64,000 nt of DNA from NCBI GenBank assembly GCA_034336665.1, contig CM067592.1, positions 43,243,761 through 43,307,760 on the forward strand, written 5' to 3'. The notes under the pieces are model-generated. The model was given only the letters and a program-made list of their open reading frames with translations, had not been told where the DNA came from and made no database searches. Each line of letters begins with the position of its first letter. Positions within the stretch are counted from its first letter, which is position 1. Below are positions 23,394 through 36,800 of this stretch, one piece after another. Source of the stretch: Luscinia megarhynchos. Its lineage: Eukaryota; Chordata; Aves; Passeriformes; Turdidae. A program made the translations under genes and the position numbers.

Positions 23394-26300
23394 TCAACTT
23401 CTCCAAAATTTGGTTCTTCCTTCCAAATGTGGAAACTGTCCTAGTGCATGGATTAGTGGGATGGGAGGATTTTGGTGCTCCCATCTTCCCAGTTTAAAGA
23501 TATTTTGCCTATGGATTCTTTTGCATTTCTGTCCTGCAGTGGATATTGAATGGACTTAGTCTGATAGGTTTTCGTTACACCTGAGCATCTTTTATAGCAA
23601 CAGGACATGAAAATAATGGGGCATGATCATACCAAGAAAGTCAGAATGGCTAATAATGTCCAGATATGTGGGATTTTTAAGAAATTTTTATATTTTCACG
23701 ATAGCTTTTCTTGAGTTGTGGGTGTGCTCAGCAGGACAGTTAGCAGTGTGACAGTAATAATCCCTTAGCAAAGGAAATAAAGTGCCTCAGTGAGAGGGAC
23801 AAGTATCGGGGAATGGAAGAATGATCGTTCATGTATCTGGTCTGAGTTGATCAGGGGACCAACCACCAATAGGTTGGTATGGTTTTAGGAATTACGGAGT
23901 ACAGGTTAAAAAGAAAGACAAAAGGCTTCCTGCTATAGGTACAGATCTTCCTGATCCTGGTACAGGATTTGGAGAGGCTTGAGCTGTTACTTGCAAGAGC
24001 AGGACATCATTAAGTATCCAGCAAAGGGCCAGGAAACTACAAAGACTTGATTGTAACAGGAGAGCAGGGGAGGTCTGATATTTTCTTGCCCGGGTAAAAG
24101 CAGGAAGAATCTGTTCTCCAATGCCACAGGTATTTAGCAGTCTGCACTGTGGCACTTGCAACAAATTCCAAAGCAGCTTTTCCCTCTGCTGAGGATCTGA
24201 ACTAGGAATGCATTCATTCCCTCTGTCCATTGTGCATTTTTAAGATCCTCTGTAGGGCAGATCATCTTGACATCTGGTCGTGTTGAGTGCACACTTCTTA
24301 TTGATGGAGAGATCCAAGGGATTGCCCTTTACACCCTTCCTTCTCTAGCCACCTCAATGGTTGGAATTGCTCTGCTTGTGCTGCAGACACTGCAAAGTGT
24401 GTCTCTGTTATTGAATTCCCTCCCATCACTTTGTTCAAAACCACTCAGTGCACCCCAGCCTTTGCCTCATTAGTCAGCTTACTCTTCTTTTTGGAGGTGT
24501 TGATTTAGTACAGTAATAGTAGATTCTGAATGTCATCGTAAACAATCCTTGCTAATTCCTCAAGCTACATAATTTTTGGGACATACAACTGTGAATGCAT
24601 TCTCTTTGTGAGCAAAGAAAGGCTGTGTTTCTGAATGAAAGGGCCAATGAATGCATTAGGGCACAGACTTGTGCTTCATACTTAGTTAACAGAAAGGCAC
24701 CTTAAAATTCTCCTTTCGGTTTATAAAATGGCATCTGGCCAAAAAAGCCATCAAAATGGGATTTGAACATGTGAATGTTTAAGAACACAAATAGTAAGCT
24801 TTCTGCTGTTTGCTGTCTCCAAACATTTGAATTTGCTGTGCTGTAGAGATTAATAGAGGCCTTTGATGCAAGTAGCTTCTCAAGCAACCCTATAATTTTC
24901 CTAATTGTTGCTAATAGATTGCTTAATGTGTGCAGTTTTTCCTTCTCCAAATTTGGAGGAAGGATTAAAAAGACGTGTTCTGTAAGTGTATTCAGATAAC
25001 TGCTACAAGCCCAAGAAGCAGATTTGCTAGCTGTGAATCAGAGGAAGTACCAGTTCACAAAAGCTACATAGCTGGGCAGAAGCTGGCAGGAAAGAGGACT
25101 GAAGACAAAGAAAAAATATTCTGATGTCTCCTGAACAGGACTGAGATCCAGAGACTATTGCATGTCAATATGCCAGGATTCAAAGAAGAATCTAAATTTC
25201 CTCGCCCCTAACATACCTAGCAGCTTCCCCAAGTTGCAGACTAATATGTGGTTATGCTTTGCTTTTGCTTTTGCGTTTTATCTGTAATATCTTCTCAGGG
25301 GTGTTACTGATACTTTCAGGATGCTAATCCACATTGATTTTTAACAAATGGGTATACCAGCATTTCTGTCTGATGTTAACTTACGTTTAATTCATATCTT
25401 AATTTTCATAAATTACTCTGTTTTAGAAATGATGGTGACATAATCACAGTTTTTTAATTGATCAAAAGTGATGGCTTAGCAGAAACTCAGATACAGGCTT
25501 CAAAAAGCACTATTGGCAGTTGTTGGTCAAGACTTGTAAATACTTCCCCTTCAAAAGAAATCTAAAAAATGTCACTCAATAGAGAAAAATCAGACAACTT
25601 GATCAGGACTTCTGTGTAATTACAGGTCACAAATAAGAGAAAATTTGGCGTGTGTTCAGCTCTGGCGGGGAAATCTGCATCATGCAAGACTGAGCTGAAA
25701 ATAGATTTCTCCAAGCTGGAAATTAACCATTGTTCTTCTAAGAAAAATATGTTAAATTGCGTGAATTTTTCCTTTGGGGATTAACTAATCTCCATCAACC
25801 ACAGTAATGTCACCGGTTGTACCAGAGTAACTTTGTACCCTAAGGTGACTGCTTCATATCCCAATCTCATTAAGAGAAAAGCTTTAGCAAATCCAGACCT
25901 CTTCTTCTGGTGACTTTGGGTCATTGCAGATTTCTTCATGATTACAATTACTCAAAACAACTTGTTACCTACACACTGAGTCTAGTTTTCACTGAAAACT
26001 AGTGGGCAGTTCAGCTATACTGACCTTCATTTTACCTTGTGCTGAATTCAGGATTGGAAATGCTCTCCACCTTTCCAGTTGCAGCTCGACCTCTCCTGGC
26101 TTAAATATAAAAATAGAAGAAATGTTGGGATGATAATTTGAAACCTTGAAATGATGCTTTGAAATCTAACACTTAATCTGCTTTAAATTCTGCTAATTTA
26201 AAAAGCATTATATTGCATCCTCATGGAGGTCCTGTAGGGTGAATATTTATGAAGTGTAGTAAGAAGACTATGTAGCAGAAGGACTACAAATCTAGTGGTA

Positions 26301-27625
26301 TTCGTTAAAGTATGAGAGTTTCTGGGGATGTTCACTTGTTAAGAGAGCTTTTAAAATTGTCAAATTGTGACTTCCCATGTGTGATCTCAACCTCAGTCTT
26401 TCCTGTGCTTCATTTTCTCGCACTGTTAATGATCTGTCCTTCTCATTGCTTGAGAAGACTTCAAGCTAGTGCTGCTTGTAATTCTCAGCAGACTTGGACC
26501 CAGAGTTCTTCTCCTTAAGGCAGATCATATTTTGAATTATGCATTAGTCCATTTCAGAGGGACTGCATTTCATTGCTCCTTTTTGGGGGTGGTGATGTAA
26601 GGGAGTTTAAGTACTATAGTGACACTTTTCATTTTTCATGTCCTAGCTCGGTTAAGAGCAAGCCTTGAATTGTGTCATTTTTCTCTCATGTGACTGTTTA
26701 ATCACCTGAGAGAACACCAGCCAGAGTTCTGTGGTAAGATTGATTATATTCCCAACAAAGTGCTTCCTTCAGCTGAGCGCCAGGAAGTAGCCCGTTTAGC
26801 AGCTAATGGGCTTCAGTCTGATGTGAAAATGGCGACTGTGATGGAAATGTCACTGTAGTGCACATCAGCTCTTTCAGCTAGCTGCATGCTGAGCAGTACT
26901 GGAATGCTTGGAGGCTGCTCAGGTTTAAAGATGAGGGAAGATACTCCTAATCTGGACTACACAAAGCTGTGCTGTGGGGCACATCACCTCCTCCTTTGAA
27001 AGTGTCAGGGCAGCATGTGTAGGAAAATCCAGACATGCAAGTAGAGAAAGGTGTTGCTGAAGGGGTAATGATAACTTTTTTGCCCTGTTAGCCTTTATAG
27101 GGCTGGTGCTATGAGGTTTGTAATATCAGTCCTGGCATTGGCAAAGAGTTCTCCAGGATCCGCTGGGACCCCAGTTTGCATGGCATGAAGTGGAGAGAAC
27201 CAGAATGGAGTGATCTTCCATTTAACACCACCCAATCCATATTCTGACAGCAGCCGACATTCATATCCATTATAAGACTGGGAGAGAGCTAAGGAAATGG
27301 ACTCACCAGCCCCATTTTACACAGCATGAGTCAATAACAACACTATAGGTGACAGCTTACAAATGTTTTGCCTTGCTTGGATGAATTCATAGCCTCTGAG
27401 TGCCAACAGCCCCTCTTACAGATGCCTCTGTGATTTACCCTGTGTAACAGAGGAAACCTCTGGCAGCACCAAGAATGAAGTCCCACAGACCGAGAGTCAG
27501 CTGTGCTCCCTTTAAGCAGGAGCATCTACTAAGGAAAACCCAGGAAGAAAGAGTAGAAATACAAATAAAGGGTAGTAGGTATAGACTTATTCTTACAGTG
27601 CATAAAGACATAACAAACTGCTCTT

Positions 27626-27800
27626 CCCAGAGAGGTAGTGGAATCGTCATCTTTGACAGTGTTCAAGAAAAGGCTGGACATGGCACTTAGTGCCATGCTA
27701 TAGTCTATACTCTGAGTTGAGGTGTTTAGGACATAGGTTGGACTCGATGATCTTGGAGGTCTCTTCCAACCTCAATATTCTGTGATTCTGTGATTCTGTG
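27626..27800 (+). mobile_element. CR1 LINE 3' fragment
   Basis: The sequence has the typical 3' end of avian CR1 non-LTR retrotransposons: a segment beginning CAGAGAGGTAGTGGAATC, then GTTCAAGAAAAGGCTGGACA, GGTTGGACTCGATGATCTTG and GGTCTCTTCCAACCT. It ends in three ATTCTGTG units at 27,777-27,800. The copy is severely 5'-truncated and only the 3' UTR/ORF2-end part remains. The repeated octamer end instead of poly(A) is diagnostic of CR1. Confidence 0.95.
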
Positions 27801-30800
27801 AAACTAAAAATCATTCCAGAATCCTTCTCTTCACAAATTTTTTTTCTTTTTTTTTTTCCTTTTTCATTTCTGAAAAGAAATATTGTTTAAAATACGTAGG
27901 AAGACAATATGTCTTCACTGCTAAAATGCCTTTCTGGCATTTATTGCTAAAAATGAATGAAATAAATGCAAACAAAATAAGATCCTGACATTTCAAGTCA
28001 GACTGTTTTTCTGTCATTGTCATTGAACGTAATAGACTGTTAGCTAATGGCTCCCTCAGGGGAAAAAAAAAAGAAGCAATGTTGCACTTTTTTGACAACT
28101 GGCAAAGTACTAGTTAACCAAGGTCTGTTGATCTCATTTCCCTAAGCTGAAATTTTTGAGTGTTGTAGAACTGTTGTTCACCCTTTAGATGAACCTCAAC
28201 TAGCTGCAGGGCCTGTTTGTTTGTGTTTGTATCTGTTTTCTGGTTTTGCTTATTTGTTTGTTTTTAATAGAGATGGATTGCTTCTTTCCAATCTTGGCTA
28301 GTTGCAATTTTTGTACATGAATACGCAAAATCAGATTGTCACTTGATTGAGCACTGTCTGGTCCAATAGCTGTTTTTTCAGCCTGTCCATGGTATAGCAT
28401 GGGCTCAGGCCCCAGTTCCTCAGTGACTCATGGAGCTCCGTTAAACTTAGCAGCCTTGATATGCACAAAGCAAGGTTGCAAAGATGACCTTCACACTATC
28501 ATCTCCCGTGACACTGGCCAGGGGATCTCTCTCTGGGCGACAGTCACCATGACAGTGCTTATGTCCCTTTTTCTCCCACTTGGGTTGTTGGGTTGGAGGA
28601 AGAAGGAGCCTACACTCTGCCAGATAGAGAAGCACAGATGTGGGAACAAGAGCTGTGAAGGGCCTTCTGTGCATCACCACACCACTGTGGTAGTGACAGG
28701 TTGTGTTCTAGTCTCCCTGTGGCTAGAAGGGAGGGCAGTCCCACAGCACTGACTGGGGAGGTTGCAGGCATCCAATGGATACCCACCACAAGGATAGCTC
28801 CAGCTCAACAGTCAAAAAGGCAGACCCTTAGGGCAGGAGAAGAAGGGGCATAAGCACTCTCTAAATGCCCATGGGACACTCATGCACTCAAGGCACCAAG
28901 TGCAATTTCTCTGGCAGAAATTGCCTCCTTGCTTGTCAGCCCTATCCAGAACGATTTTTTAGCTTTGCCCTTCACTATTGTCATTAATATAATAAATTGA
29001 GGATAATTGCTTGGTTTGAAACAGCTCTGTCTTCTGCTGTGTAGGTGGGGAAATGATGCCAGGAACAATCCTTTCTTCTCCTGCCAGTTTGCTTTTCTCT
29101 GCAGTAGGGATATATACCGGTCCTGTATAGATGCTGCTGTTAGCAAAAAGCAACCTAAGCACTGCCTCAGCTAGAAATGCAAGATTGATTACATTAGATG
29201 TGCTTTATTCCCAGTGTCCTGCATGAAATCAGCTCCAAAATAGGTTAATACTGTTGCTTCAGAGTGGAAAATGCCAATGTTAATATAGGGTTTGTTACAG
29301 ATAGACAGCTTGGTACGGAGCACAAATGCATGGGATTGTGTCACTGCCAGACTTGTATTTGAGAAGAGAGGTCAAATGAAGGTTTGCATGTGATGATACC
29401 CTCTCTGCCAAACTCAGCATGTGACCATTTGCTGGGATAACCCAGGGATCTGTATCCCCTTTACATCTGAGTTCAGCTCTGCTATGTGCTGTTTACCGAA
29501 GACTGAAACACTTTTTCACCCATGGTCTGAATTATTCTGCTGCTTCACGATTAGGACGGGATATCATAGCAACACTTTAAATTCCACTTGAAAATTAAAC
29601 ATGTCTTTGGGAAAGCATCTAGCTGGAAACTGCAGGGAAATTACTGGAAGCGGAGCAGAGCACATGATGCCTACTGCAGGGACAGAAGCCTCTACGGGGA
29701 ACTTGCGCACTGCAACAGATGGATCATAATTTTTTGGTAGAACACATGATAACTAAAAGGCAGCAGGCCTCTTCTTCAACATCATAATGGAATAATGGAG
29801 AGGTTAAGAGATTTTTTCGTGGCTCTAGAGTTGGGAGATCAAGATTTACATTTTCTTTGCTTTGTGAATCTCTTCTCCAGTGGTCCACTGCTCAGAGAGG
29901 AAAACTGACATTACCAACCTGTGTGAGGCTGGGGTCCTTGCCTTTCTGGGGATTGATGTGCAAGTGAATGAACAGATCTTTTCCATCTGCCTTATCTCAA
30001 AGTGCCCTTCGAGTTCAGTTTATGAGAGTTACTGCATGAACAGTGTGGGCTTCTACTTGGAAATGCTGTGGCTGGTACAGGTCTACTCACAGTCTGAATG
30101 GAGATTTGTGCAGAGCTGGAGTGAATGCTTGGTTTGAAGGGATGTCCCAATATAGGGAGATGGATGCTGTTCCATGATCAAGGAGTGCTGCACAGAGCCT
30201 TACATCATGCTCCCATATCCTCAGTCCACATACGCTATATAGCAGCTAATTTGTGGCAGCCTTCTGTCGTTAATCCATCTTCCAGAGGAGATGTTTCTAG
30301 GGCAAGATAGTGGTTTCACACTGTAACCTGTGCTAAGCTACCAGTACAGGGCTGTGTTCTTGGTTGATTGCTCTTCAGGACTGCAGGCTGTGAGGCCTCA
30401 ATCCTTCTTCAGAGAATGATCACATCAACAAAGTTAAATTTTCAGGATCAGGATCTGCTAGTTCTTTTTCATACTATCCTGGCCTTGCACCTTCTCAGGT
30501 CACAGCTTATATCCATCCTACACCCTAAGTACTTTTTGGTAAATATAAGAGAAGTAGTCAACTGTAAGGTGGGGAAATAACATCTCTGAGACTTACCAGT
30601 ATCGTCTGATACTGAGCAAGGTTGCACAGTGTGTGTAGTTCTGCAGTCTGCAAGGCATAAAGCAAAATGCTGCACACCTCTCAGACAGCAAACAGTACAG
30701 AACTCTTTGGCTCACAAACTAACAGCAGCCAAAGTGATGCTCTGCCATGTGATACACCTGTTTCACATTCAGACTGGGGCAGAAAGCAAACACACTCTAG

Positions 30801-33800
30801 ACTTTTTTACTTTTCCAGTGAGTTGGTGGATATGGCAGGGGGTAGATCTGTCACGAGAGTTAAGATCATTAAAGGGGAATCATACCTAATTTTTTTGTAG
30901 CTACTCTTACAATAGAGTGGATGTGTGAGTTAATGCCTGGTTAATGAAACTGTAATTTTAGGCCTGACTGCTAAGCTTTTACCAAACACACTGAAACAAT
31001 CAAGCACCTGTTTTCACTTACTTTGTTGGGATGATCTCTGAGGCTTGTGTGGACATCTAAAGGTATTAAATCTAGGTATCTGGAAGGAAATTGAAATATG
31101 GATTCAGCATGTAGTGGGCCTTGGCCTTCTATGCTATGGCCCTGTCTTCTCACCAATTCTTAGAGATTTGAAAACCCAAAAACCAAAAACATCTGTACTA
31201 AACAAGATTAATTGCTCTATTGCGTTCACTGATAGTTGTGATACTGATACTGAGACTGTCTGTCTCCCAGCTACCCTCATCTACTTCCTATTTCCAAGGT
31301 AGGTTTTTTTTCCTTTTTTTTTTTTTAATAGCTCTCTTGCATCCTGAAGCATTTCAGTGGTATATTGTTTCCTGATCACAATGCCTTATATCATGACCTG
31401 GTTATCTGACACTTCTGGAGAATGACAAGGAAGCTAAAGGCACTTTATCTATTGCCTTGGGACGGGCCTAAGGCTCCTTTCACTTAGAAATTCAAGGCCT
31501 TTTACAAGGCAAATGGAGAGTTGTAATGGTTTCTCACTAGACTAAAATTACTATATTGTTACAGAGATTAAATAGAATAATCCTGAAAATCCCTAGTATA
31601 TTAACACTGCCCAATTCCAACTGAGAGGTGATGGAACAATATTTCCAGGGGACCATCTATTATTAATCTCTCTTTTTTTTCTTTAAAAGAAAGACCATAG
31701 ACTCAGAGCATAACTAGTTTTACTTTTGCTTCTAAAGAAATGCCACGCCGTTACATCTTTCATGTTGCGGTTAGGTCCTGCTGGAGAACTATACAACAAT
31801 CTGTTCTTACCATGGTGGGGGAGGCCATAATTTGTTCTGCCCAAAAAGGGCTTCTCAGGAGTATAAGGCATTAACAGTGAGCAAGCACCAGTTTCATAAA
31901 TCTCCAGAGATATATAGAAAGCTCTCTAGTAAATGAGGATTCTCGTACAGCCTCCCACTCCCCTTTCCAGTGTTGCCAATCGTAGGGATGACAAAACCGA
32001 CCTTTTCCAGCAATGTTTTACTCAGTTCCTCTCACACAAATACACTGAGTTCTGTAATTGCTTCTCATGAAATGCATTCATCTGCCTAACTCCTGCCATG
32101 TCATTCCCACAGTTCAGGGTCTTCCTGGTGCTAATAGAGCTCTTGCAAGCTCAGGACTGTGCAGCCACAGGGCAGGGTTCTGAAATCCAGTCAGGGCCTG
32201 GATTATCACAAAAGGGTGTTTTATTGTGCAGTAGTTGCCTGGGGCAGGAGTCATCCAGATTCAATATCAACGAACCTACTCAGGTACCACAAATGATGTA
32301 GATGCTGCCATGGAGGCTGAACGTGACCTGAATGGGGGGCAGAACTAATCAGCTCTCTTCAGAAGCACTAGAGTGGCGTTTTGAGAGGCACACTGTTCTG
32401 GGCAACATGTGCAACAAAGGTCTGTTTTCTCAGGGCTGCATCTCTTCGTGTTCACCCTTTTGTCTTCATGGATGTGACAGGGCCTGGCTTTGCTTTGGAC
32501 AAAGGTCAGAGCAGCACTGCAGAAAGCTGCAGGTTTGAGTCTCAGCAGAAGCAATGTGCGCCAGCCCCAGTGCCTAGCCAAAACCAAACCACTTTCCAAG
32601 CAAGTTGGATGTCCATTGTGCTGTCCAGCTAAGGGCAAAGTTTGTGACTACTCCTCATGGGCATGTGAGAAGGGAGGGCAAAATAGCTGAAACAGCATGG
32701 CTCAGTCTATAGTGCCTGCTGGTTTGGGCTGTCACTGTATGCAAAAGCCCTGCAAAAACCAAGTTGCAGCTGCTGGCTCATTTTGTGTGGCAGCCCTTGG
32801 TTAATGCTGTGTAATGTAAGAACTGCTCTCTGCCAAGGCCACTGTGTCCCTCCTTCCTCTGACCTCCCTCCCCATCATCACACACACCTCCCAAGCTCAA
32901 AACCCATCCCTCCTGCCCCGGATGAGGAACACATCAGGGCAGACATTACATGAGTGGACAGCAGCAAAATGCTTCACAGCACAGCTTTGTTCTATTACAT
33001 AAAAGCTACATGGGCATGGTCAGGATTATTGCTATTTCCTTCTTTGATTATGCAAGTTCACATATTGGTCCCAGTCCAGACTCACAGCAACTCATGCTTG
33101 GGAGTAGATCAAATTAACCCCTCTGTACTCAGATTTGAAATCCTGTCCCCTGAGACAAATTCATATCCAGTTTCCACCCCAACCCCCCCCACCTTTTTCC
33201 CAAGGGGCAGTGAAAGGCACTGGGGGAATGGCAGTGGGGTTCACATTCAAAGGTGTGGAAGATACATGCTCAGCTACTGTTGGTGGATGTTGTGGCAAAT
33301 TGTTGGGACCCACTGCTAGTGGATGAAGTTATAGAAACTACCCTATACATAAGAAATTGTGGACAATGCATGAAATGCATGTCCTTGCTCTCATCTCTCC
33401 TTTTCCTCCTAAAAGCTGTATGAGATGGAGGAAAGCAAGGAAAAATGAATGTGTTTTATTCCAGGGTAAAGTACAACCCTTTTAGTAAGTCTCTTTAGGT
33501 GTCAACCACCTTCTTATGGTATATAAATCCCTCTGAAGGCTTGCCCATGTGTTAAGAGAAAGATTGCACTGCCAGTGGAAAAACAATTTCTGCAGCTCTA
33601 GCCTTGGTCTATTTCATCACAATAAATATTTCGCTGTTGTCAAAAATGAAATCCAGCATTGCTTTCCACTGGCTTTCTGCCTGCAGAAGGGAGGTATGGG
33701 GCTCTTGCTGCAGTAGCACATTTTTCCCATAGCATCTGTTCTGCCGTTATTTACCTACATTGTAAATTAAAGCTCCTGCTTTTGTGAATTCAACCAATGT

Positions 33801-36800
33801 AGGTAGTGTCAGCTGTTAGTTGGATCATGGCCCTGATTTGGTCAGCTGTTGTCAAAAATTACTAATGACTATTGACTAAAGATTTGCAAACATTAATTAT
33901 GATAAAAGTTCTTTAGAGATACCTGTTTTGTAATAAAAAGCACTTCAGAAACATAGATTGTCAGAACAATTGACTTAAGAAGTTGCTTGTAACCAAGTGA
34001 TATATTCCAGCGATGTAGGATTTAAAACACAAGCAATGGAGCGTGACTTGTAATATCCATTCAGATACAGACACGAAGCTCTTAGTACTCAAAGCTTTCT
34101 GGAAAAAGTATCAGCCTATTCAGTTCTGATACTACATGAGCATCTGTCATTCATTCCTCTGTATGCTATTTTTTCATAAATTCTAATTGTGATGATTACA
34201 AAAATAGGTTTGAAAATTCAAGCAGCTAAAGATCAAAAATCCAGAGGACAAACCAAGTGTGTCATTTTAGTGAAATTTTCATGCCAATTTAATAACTTTT
34301 CAGCACTTTGGATTGGCAAGATGAGCTGTATCACCTTTTGAGAATGCAGGCTTCAAATCTTGGCAACTTTGGGAACCTAGACTTTAACAGAATTTTTTTT
34401 TCCAGGCCAGACTTCTGTTTACTTTTTCTTGTTCTAAAAAGTATCCACTTTGGCTGAATAAAAAATAAACACGCCCATATATGTTATTTGGTGGAAGATT
34501 TGCATGTTGTTACAAAAGTTTAAAATCCTCTAGAATGTTTCAGAAACGCATTGAATAATCTTTTTAACTTTTTGGAATTACTCCACTAATAGTTTTTTCC
34601 CACAGGAAATGACTATTATATTCCCAGTAATAAACATCCGGCGTCCTCCAAATGACACTAAGCTGATGAATTGTGAATATTGCTTTCCAATCAGCCCTGT
34701 ACAAAATTGCATGTGTTCATATGCACGTGTACATGCACACAAACACACCATGGTCCAAACACAGAATGTTTGCCAAACAGAGCATCAGGATCTTTTTCAC
34801 TCCCCACTAATTCCTTCTCACTATCTCCAGACTTACACGTCCTGTGTTGCTCTGAAAGTCAGGTCCACGGAATATAACAACCCTTCTTGTGCTGAGCATG
34901 ACAAGTACATCTGAGCCAAACAAATGGTTTTCATAGCCGCCCCAAGCAAACTGGTTATTTTCACTAAAAACTTCCATTATAAATCTGTTGTGTAGTGCTA
35001 GTGTCCTTAGAGTAAGAGTTTAAAGGTTGCAGACAAAAATTCATTCAAGGCTTAATTAATATCCTTCTACCAGAAGAAGCATGAAGCAGGTTATCTGAAA
35101 AACCTTCCTTGAAAATTACAAGGAATTAAAAGGCCTGCTGTGTGGCTAACCTCTCCCATGCACTAATCTGCCTTAGTTTGAAAGGGCAAATACAAACAGC
35201 ATGTATCTGATATCGGTGGGGAACCTCAATATCCTTGCAAAGCCAGATCTTGGTCTGCAATGATCTGCAGCAGCAGCCGCACTGAATTGTTACAATGCTA
35301 AAAACCAGGTCTGCATCTTAAATGTGTATATAATCTGTTGCCTTATTTCAGCATTTCTGACCTTGAAGTCATTCACTCCTTTATATGCATATGTTTGGGG
35401 TAATTATTGCTGGACTCTTCTTGGTTTGTCCACATCCTCCCTCTTCAAAGATTAGACTTAGTCTTGCATGGGGGGCTTACTGACGCAGTATGCCATGGGA
35501 CATGTTTTTGTCTGTGGCTTTGTTGTTTCCCATCATTTGTCATCCATAGTGACTCAGATATCCTTTTGTAGAATCATTCATCCCTACCTGTGTGTTTGCG
35601 GCTGGTTTGTTCTGTTACCAGCATTGCTCTCCTCTTTTTCAAAATATTTTCTCATGAAGAGACTGCCTGCTATGCACTCCTACTATCAAGACCATAACCA
35701 AACTTCTCAGCCTTTAGAGTTTTGCCAGTGGGTGACACAAGCCATAGCAATGTGTGACAAATGACAAAAATGTGGAACACTTGTGCTCCATTGCATAGTA
35801 TTTTGTAATTGACAGATTATAATAATTTTTAGCCATAAAAGCTGTTTACAAAGTGCCTTTTCAGAGAGTATGAGTCACACGAAACAGTTTGGGTCACTCA
35901 CTTGTTTACATGTGATTTGCAAAATGGGTTCTTTGGCCGAGTTATCAGAGAGCTGTGGCCAAATTGTCAGATGGCTGAGTCAGAGATCCTCAGCTGAGAG
36001 TCTCTGTTGGTACCTTCAAGGGTGAGATAGTGGCCAAAAGACAACTACCCCACTGACTTAGCTCCTATATGTGACCTCTTCTGTATCTCTGCAGGTGTTC
36101 ATGTTCCTCCCCACAGAAACTGGACCAGGTGTAACCATTTGCAAATGTGCTACCATCCTATAAAGCCTTTCCCTTATGCTCTCAGGGCTTCAGCATTTAG
36201 ATTTTTCTCTTACTCACTCAGTCCCTGCCAGCAGCGCTCAGAAGGCACAATGTTTTGGAAAAATCAGGCCCAGCTGTCAGAAAAATAAGTGAAATGAGAT
36301 TAATGGCCATGTCTGAGAACATCCTCACTTGCTAACATTGCAATGGAAGCTTATAGCAGAGCCAAGAATAAAGCTCTAGTCCCCTTCCAGCAAAGCACAA
36401 AACCTTGATTGGGTATAACCACTTCCTCCATCCATACGGCTTCTTCAGTGCTGGTTGTGGAGTTAACTGGTAGAAAGCAGCACAGTGCCAGAAAACAATG
36501 CATGTATCTTGTGGCAGGGAGAAAGTGGGGAAGACATCCCTTATGCAGAAGGACAAGAGATGACTGGTATTGCTGGCCTGTGCAATTATAAATGTGACAG
36601 TGGAGTCTGCAAGCCCCACAGAAAGGAGTCTTTCACCCTCCTCCTCCATGCCAGCACAAATCCAGCGAATGTGTCAGCAGGATAATAGAACCACTCTTAC
36701 AGCAGCTTTAACCCAGATCACATTTAAATGTGTAATCTCACACCCATTCTAAAAACTTGCCACATTCAAGATTTGCAATTGAAATGAAGGAGCCTTGGTG

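Larger units (their letters stand above)
18695..27625 (+). other. NRG1: NRG1 intron, no exon recognised
   Basis: AT-rich intronic DNA. Two short tandem duplications are visible within it: about 20,567-20,604 (two 19-bp units) and about 23,332-23,393 (two units of about 31 bp). A C-rich run occurs at about 21,857-21,870. Short open frames look like chance. Confidence 0.6.

Noticed and set aside
28399..28752. 117-codon + strand ORF with a hydrophobic segment
   Set aside because: No recognised domain, no splice-site framing that fits an exon, and a minus-strand frame overlaps it; likely chance.
29880..30137. 85-codon ORF preceded by an acceptor-like CTTCTCCAG
   Set aside because: The cysteine pattern does not fit the NRG1 EGF domain or spacer, and no donor at a matching phase was evident.
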